A stretch of DNA of 64,000 nt from positions 620,001-684,000 of the forward strand of contig NZ_CP094460.1 of the NCBI RefSeq assembly GCF_022809715.1, read 5' to 3'. The DNA is from Burkholderia pyrrocinia (GTDB lineage: Bacteria; Pseudomonadota; Gammaproteobacteria; Burkholderiales; Burkholderiaceae). Positions within the stretch are counted from its first letter, which is position 1; each line of letters starts with the position of its first letter. Made by a program: the position numbers and the translations under genes. The notes beneath the pieces are model-generated. The model was not told the origin of the DNA. It made no database searches and saw nothing but the letters and a program-made list of their open reading frames with translations. Positions 60,498 to 64,000 of the stretch are shown in pieces.

Positions 60498-61844
60498 TCA
60501 CACGGCATCTCCCGCCCCGAGCTTGCGGCTCTGGCGACGCATGCCGTCGAAGATCGCGTCCGCCACATCCGCCGGAAAATCCCCCGGGATCTGCGCGGCG
60601 ACTTCGGCAATCGCAGTCTCCGTGCGCGCGGCAACGGCCGCCATCGCGGCGCGCACGTCGTCTTCGGTCAGGCCGACGCGCCGCCCCTGCGCGATCCAGT
60701 GACGCGGCTGGATCTCGCCGATCACGTAGTGCCGGTTCTTCCCGCACACGGCCATCGCGAGCCGCGCGCGGCGCGGCGGCAACTGGTTGCGGCGTGTGCC
60801 GATGATCGGATGCGCGGACAGCACGTCGTACAGCGGCGTGCTGCGGTACGTATTGCCGGGCAGGTGCGCGATGCTGAAGTTCTTCGCATGGCCGTCGATC
60901 GCCGCCAGCACCCAGAACACGAGCTGTGCGACGAAGAAATTCATCCTGTCGTGCGCGGCGTCGGTCGAATTCGCGAGGATGCCCATGATCGTCTCGATGC
61001 CGGGGCCGCCGTCGGATTCGTATTTCGCGCCGGAAGGCGTGCCGGTCGCCTGGCACATGTCCTCCTGCGGCAGCCGCAGGATCCACGTGCCGTCGCGCGA
61101 AGGACGCCGGTCGAAGCGCTCGACGATCAGCGCCTTCTGGTCGTCGAACCGGCCGATCTCGCACGGCGCGACCGGCAGGCCGTATGCGGCGACGAGCTTC
61201 GAGCACAGCCATTCGTTTTCGACGGACGTTCGCATGTCGGCCTGCATGTTCCCGACGCGCCCGAGCGGCAGCTTGAAGATGTGCGTCGTCGGCGTGCTGC
61301 CCGACGGCCGCAACCAGCGGTTGCCCTGACGCAGCAAGGCGGTCTTTTCCTGCGCGCCGGCGATCGACAGGCGCAGGTCGCCGTCCGGCTCCCCGCGGCC
61401 GGGCAGCGGCGCGGCGGTCGCGTGGCGCAGCACGTCGGCAACGGCTGCGTCGTCGAGCGTCACGCCGTCGATCGTCTCGAGGTCAACGGGCATCTCGTCG
61501 GGCGGCAGCATCTGGATCGCGCCGACGCAATCGCGGCCGATCGACGCGAGCAGTTCGAACGGCGCCGTCGATCCGAGCCGGTAACGCTGCGCGATGCGGC
61601 GGCGGATCGGCTCGCTGTCCGGCAGCAGGTTGTCGAAGTAGTCGGCGACGATCGCGCCCTGGTGCGGCTGGTTGCCGGGCGTGAAGGGCAGCGACAGCGA
61701 TAGCGGCCGCCCCTGGGGATCGTCGAGCCAGCCCGGCAGGTAGACGAGGCGCTCGACGCCGCGCCGGATTTCCCAATAGCCGACCGGAATGCCGTTCATC
61801 CACAGGTCGAGCCGGTCGTGGCGGGCGCGCGGCGCCATCGTCAC
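60498..61844 (-). CDS. hipA: HipA-type serine/threonine kinase toxin
   Basis: 448 residues. N-terminal HipA_N ('LDLWMNGIPVGYWEIRRG', 'FDNLLPDSEPIRRRIAQ'), kinase core with 'SIAGAQEKTALL' and the catalytic 'AIDGHAKNFSI' (Asp and Asn), then 'LYDVLSAHP' as DFG-like segment. HipA phosphorylates glutamyl-tRNA synthetase or relatives and induces dormancy. GTG start at 61844 overlaps the hipB stop (GTGA); an ATG is two codons on. Confidence 0.92.
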   Translation of the reverse strand: MTMAPRARHDRLDLWMNGIPVGYWEIRRGVERLVYLPGWLDDPQGRPLSLSLPFTPGNQPHQGAIVADYFDNLLPDSEPIRRRIAQRYRLGSTAPFELLASIGRDCVGAIQMLPPDEMPVDLETIDGVTLDDAAVADVLRHATAAPLPGRGEPDGDLRLSIAGAQEKTALLRQGNRWLRPSGSTPTTHIFKLPLGRVGNMQADMRTSVENEWLCSKLVAAYGLPVAPCEIGRFDDQKALIVERFDRRPSRDGTWILRLPQEDMCQATGTPSGAKYESDGGPGIETIMGILANSTDAAHDRMNFFVAQLVFWVLAAIDGHAKNFSIAHLPGNTYRSTPLYDVLSAHPIIGTRRNQLPPRRARLAMAVCGKNRHYVIGEIQPRHWIAQGRRVGLTEDDVRAAMAAVAARTETAIAEVAAQIPGDFPADVADAIFDGMRRQSRKLGAGDAV

Positions 61845-62275
61845 CAGTCCTCCCGTTTCGAGGTCCGCGGCTTGCCCGGTGCTGCCGTCGCCGGCCGCTT
61901 GCGCGCGGCGCCGGACGTGGTTTTGGTTTGAGCTTTTGCTGCCGTTGCACCGCGCGCCGGGTCCGGGATGCGCTTTTTCGCGGCCGGCTTGCGAGCCGCC
62001 GAGCCGGCATCAGTATCGGCATCTGCATCGGGCTGAGCGGATTCCGCCGAATCATCCTGCGCGCCCAGGCCGAGCGTCATGCGAACGCCAAGCGTGTTCA
62101 GCACCTTGAAAAGCCGTTCGATGCTCACCGCCGACGGATTGGCTTCGAGCTGCGCATAGGATTGCTGCGTGACGCCCAGGCGGGCGGCCAATTGCGCCTG
62201 CGTGAGCCCCGCGGATTTCCGGAAACCGACGAGTATCGGGCGCAACTGGGTCAGGGTCTGGACAGGAAAGGCCAT
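61841..62275 (-). CDS. hipB: HipB-type XRE-family antitoxin
   Basis: 144 residues from the ATG at 62275 (GGAGCG before it). HTH at about 17-70: 'FRKSAGLTQAQLAARLGVTQQSYAQLEANPSAVSIERLFKVLNTLG'. The C-terminal half (about 80-144) is an Ala/Lys/Asp-rich disordered tail, longer than usual. It neutralises HipA and represses the operon through the tandem palindromes at 62301-62383. Confidence 0.9.
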   Translation of the reverse strand: MAFPVQTLTQLRPILVGFRKSAGLTQAQLAARLGVTQQSYAQLEANPSAVSIERLFKVLNTLGVRMTLGLGAQDDSAESAQPDADADTDAGSAARKPAAKKRIPDPARGATAAKAQTKTTSGAARKRPATAAPGKPRTSKREDW

Positions 62276-62300
62276 CGGGCGCTCCGCTGGATGACAGGCG

Positions 62301-62383
62301 ATCGTTTGTAATCGGAAAATACAGTCTATGGCATGTATTGTCAAAATACAAACCCAAGACTGTATTTCACAAAAACAAACGAT
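62301..62383. promoter_or_regulatory. hip operator: nested palindromes sharing one centre
   Basis: Three inverted repeats share a centre near 62342. The outer is ATCGTTTGT (62301-62309) / ACAAACGAT (62375-62383), the middle AAATACAGTC (62317-62326) / GACTGTATTT (62358-62367), the inner TGTATT / AATACA. Equivalently, two copies of AATACA-N10-TGTATT start 27 bases apart (62318 and 62345). Likely HipB sites. Confidence 0.8.
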
Positions 62384-62439
62384 AACCTGTTATGCGAAAA
62401 CTCGACCAACCCTCGTGACGGCGGGTGCCGTGCACGACG

Positions 62440-62650
62440 CCCGCGCATCTCCCCGCATCGCGCCGCCCGCCGAGACGTCGCTCGCGCTGCTGCAACGGGC
62501 TGACGCTCGAGCAAGCGGCGGAGGAGCCGGGGATCAGCAAGAACACGGCGCGCACGCACCTGCGCGCGATCTTCTCGAAGACGGGTGCCACGCGCCAGGC
62601 GACGCTCGTACGGATCCTGCTCGGGAGTGTGGTGCCGCTCGGGTCTCGGG
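62440..62650 (+). pseudogene. Remnant of a LuxR-type regulator (C-terminal HTH)
   Basis: 'LTLEQAAEEPGISKNTARTHLRAIFSKTGATRQATLVRILLGSV' is a clear LuxR-family C-terminal HTH with the usual recognition helix. No upstream receiver or sensor domain, no start, and the preceding helix 'TPAET.LALLQ' is in another frame. A broken end of a gene. Confidence 0.7.
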
Positions 62651-62743
62651 TAGCCGATCCATCGGAGTCGGCCGGCATTCGTCTGGCGACACGTCGTCAT
62701 CGGTCAACGCCTCGCGTGACACACGGCGATGACGGCATCATGC

Positions 62744-62777
62744 AAAAGAGGCTCGCTCGTACGACGCGAGCCTTTTT
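62744..62777. terminator. Bidirectional terminator between LuxR remnant and CDF gene
   Basis: AAAAGAGGCTCG and CGAGCCTTTTT flank an 11-base loop (stem 62749-62755 with 62767-62773). A and T runs on both sides suit termination from either direction. Confidence 0.75.
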
Positions 62778-62858
62778 GTCATTCCGCCCAGCCGATAACC
62801 GATAGCGCGTATCGGAGGTTTCACGCGTCGGCGCCATGCACGACGACGGCGACCGCGT

Positions 62859-63524
62859 TCACGAACCGCGCGTCGAGCGATTCGCCCACGCGGCCAACAT
62901 CGGCCATTGCGCACCGCCGCGCCGGATGAAACCGGCGCCCGTGCGGATCACGAGCGCGCCGATCGCGAGCGCGGCCACGTCGTCGAGACGGCCGAGGCCG
63001 ACCAGCGCCGCACTCATCGCGAGCGCCGCCAGCAACGCCGACAACGCATCGGTACGCACATGCCAGCCGCTCGCCTCGAGCAGCGCTGAGCCCGTCTCGC
63101 GCGCCTTGCGCAGCATCCAGTGCGAAAGCACGGCCTTGCCGGCGAGCGTGACGGCGACGAGCGCGAGCGTCGTCGCGCCCGGCTGCACGGCGGGCGGCGT
63201 GTCGAACCGGTTGACCGCGTGCCAGATCATCTGCGCGCCCGTCGCGACCAGCAATGCGCCGAGACCCGCGAGTGCGAGCGGCTCGTAGGTCGGGCGCCGC
63301 TCCGGCGGCAGGCGCGCGTCGAGCCTGCATGCGACGAGGATCAAGGCATCGGCCGCGAGATCGATCGCCGCGTGCGCGACGTCCGCGAGCAGCCCGGACG
63401 AATGCGCGGACCACGCCGCAGCCGTCTCGACGGCGAGCAGCAGCAGGTTGATCGCGAGGCTGACGGCGAGGGCGCGGGACGTGGCCGCATAAACGTGGGG
63501 CGTGGCGCGCGACGTGCGCTGCAT
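62859..63524 (-). CDS. Cation diffusion facilitator, short form without C-terminal domain
   Basis: 221 residues from the ATG at 63524. Six helices with the transport-site residues D-x2-H-x3-D ('LLADVAHAAIDLAAD') and H-x3-D ('GWHVRTDALS'). Family members of 300 residues carry a cytoplasmic metal-sensing domain after the sixth helix; here the protein stops soon after ('RRGGAQWPMLAAWANRSTRGS'). Likely zinc/cobalt efflux, possibly with a truncated regulatory end. Confidence 0.82.
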   Translation of the reverse strand: MQRTSRATPHVYAATSRALAVSLAINLLLLAVETAAAWSAHSSGLLADVAHAAIDLAADALILVACRLDARLPPERRPTYEPLALAGLGALLVATGAQMIWHAVNRFDTPPAVQPGATTLALVAVTLAGKAVLSHWMLRKARETGSALLEASGWHVRTDALSALLAALAMSAALVGLGRLDDVAALAIGALVIRTGAGFIRRGGAQWPMLAAWANRSTRGS

Positions 63525-63728
63525 GGCGGATTCGTCTGTCGATAGAGTGGGTGAGCCCCGAACGCTACCGGTCGACGGTGGCAGATCAATGACAGGCGAT
63601 GGCCGCGGCGCAACCGGTCGGCGATGCTTGCGTGCCGACGGCAGCAGCGCGGCGAAGCGATCCGCACGCACCGGGCGCGGCCGCGGCCGCGGCCGGCACA
63701 GATGCGAGACAAGTGGCCGAACAGGCGC

Positions 63729-64000
63729 TCACCGAGCGTCGCGATAGTGATCCCTGATGAATACGGGAAGATCGTTCGACGGTGGCGCGAAAGGCACCTG
63801 ATACATCATGTCGCCGACAAAACCGCGGTGATAGGTGCCGTGATTGACGACATGCAGCACGATTTGCTCGCGGGTCATGACGCCTTCTCCTCCGCCAACA
63901 AACTCGAAATGAACGGCTTTCGCAAGATCCACGTCCGACCAGGTGTCGACAAGATCGATGTACCAGCAGTCCATTTCCTGAACCGCTTTCCAAAGATCGG
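63729..64000 (-). CDS. DinB-family protein, C-terminal part (runs off the window)
   Basis: 90 visible residues ending at 63729. 'LHVVNHGTYHRGFVGDMMYQ' holds two of the three metal-binding histidines of the DinB/DUF664 four-helix bundle. The frame is open to the window edge ('DLWKAVQEM...' upstream of the internal Met), so the gene begins outside. DinB-like proteins act as metal-dependent thiol transferases or stress proteins. Confidence 0.85.
   Translation of the reverse strand, partial: DLWKAVQEMDCWYIDLVDTWSDVDLAKAVHFEFVGGGEGVMTREQIVLHVVNHGTYHRGFVGDMMYQVPFAPPSNDLPVFIRDHYRDAR

Larger units (their letters stand above)
62276..62858. other. Non-coding stretch between hipB and the CDF gene
   Basis: 583 bases holding, in order, the hip operator (62301-62383), a degenerate LuxR HTH fragment (62440-62650) and a two-way terminator (62744-62777). 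No intact gene seen. Confidence 0.5.

Noticed and set aside
1..64000. CRISPR arrays, prophage genes, rRNA or tRNA
   Set aside because: No regular spaced repeats, phage structural genes or RNA gene signatures were found by reading; a tRNA or CRISPR search program could confirm this.

Overview
The window is high-GC (roughly two thirds G+C) DNA from a Burkholderia, most likely the Burkholderia cepacia complex. The evidence is codon use, DUF4148 and DUF3562 proteins, a Lrp-aroP-tyrB-type aromatic amino acid locus, and many small low-oxygen/stress proteins. The mix of catabolic, sensory and toxin genes suggests a secondary chromosome, but that is inference. No rRNA, tRNA or CRISPR array was recognised.

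Layout. 1-3955: an IclR regulator (cut by the window edge) faces a polar amino acid ABC transporter operon ending in a FAD amine/amino acid oxidoreductase, with two palindromic operators between them. 4034-9245: methyltransferase, MauG-like dihaem peroxidase, lipoprotein phosphoesterase and a DMT exporter. 9472-11000: an AT-richer island with a type VI secretion module (PAAR protein, Tae4-like peptidoglycan amidase, small membrane protein as putative immunity). 11210-14637: Lrp regulator, aromatic amino acid permease, tyrB. 14800-17637: small proteins, a hibernation-factor-like protein, an FNR-type oxygen sensor and a stand-alone receiver. 17807-23228: a probable trans-3-hydroxy-L-proline pathway (pyrroline-2-carboxylate reductase, GntR regulator, binding protein, dehydratase) interrupted by an IS200/IS605-type element with a frameshifted tnpB. 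23403-31404: penicillin-binding protein, PilZ protein, DUF4148 protein, a second DMT exporter, the DUF2182/DUF1326 pair, a LprI-like protein and a two-component system.

33515-48434 is rich in stress and signalling genes: two universal stress proteins, DedA-rhodanese fusion, chemoreceptor with a FliA promoter, sigma-54 activator, hybrid kinase, DUF4142, PRC-barrel, CBS and several very small proteins. FNR-type boxes occur at 15266, 33715, 36457 and 37615. Two of them have a TATGCT -10 at exactly the same spacing, and the FNR protein keeps all four cluster cysteines and the E-xx-SR recognition helix. The window therefore appears to carry an anoxia regulon next to its regulator.

48644-64000: MipA/OmpV porin-like protein, a LexA-box-controlled FAN1-like nuclease/XPD-like helicase operon, an IclR (PcaR/PobR-like) regulator, vapBC, a divergent MurA paralogue, an MHS-family transporter divergent from 4-hydroxyphenylpyruvate dioxygenase, hipBA with a striking nested-palindrome operator, a short cation diffusion facilitator, and the 3' part of a DinB-family gene cut by the window edge.
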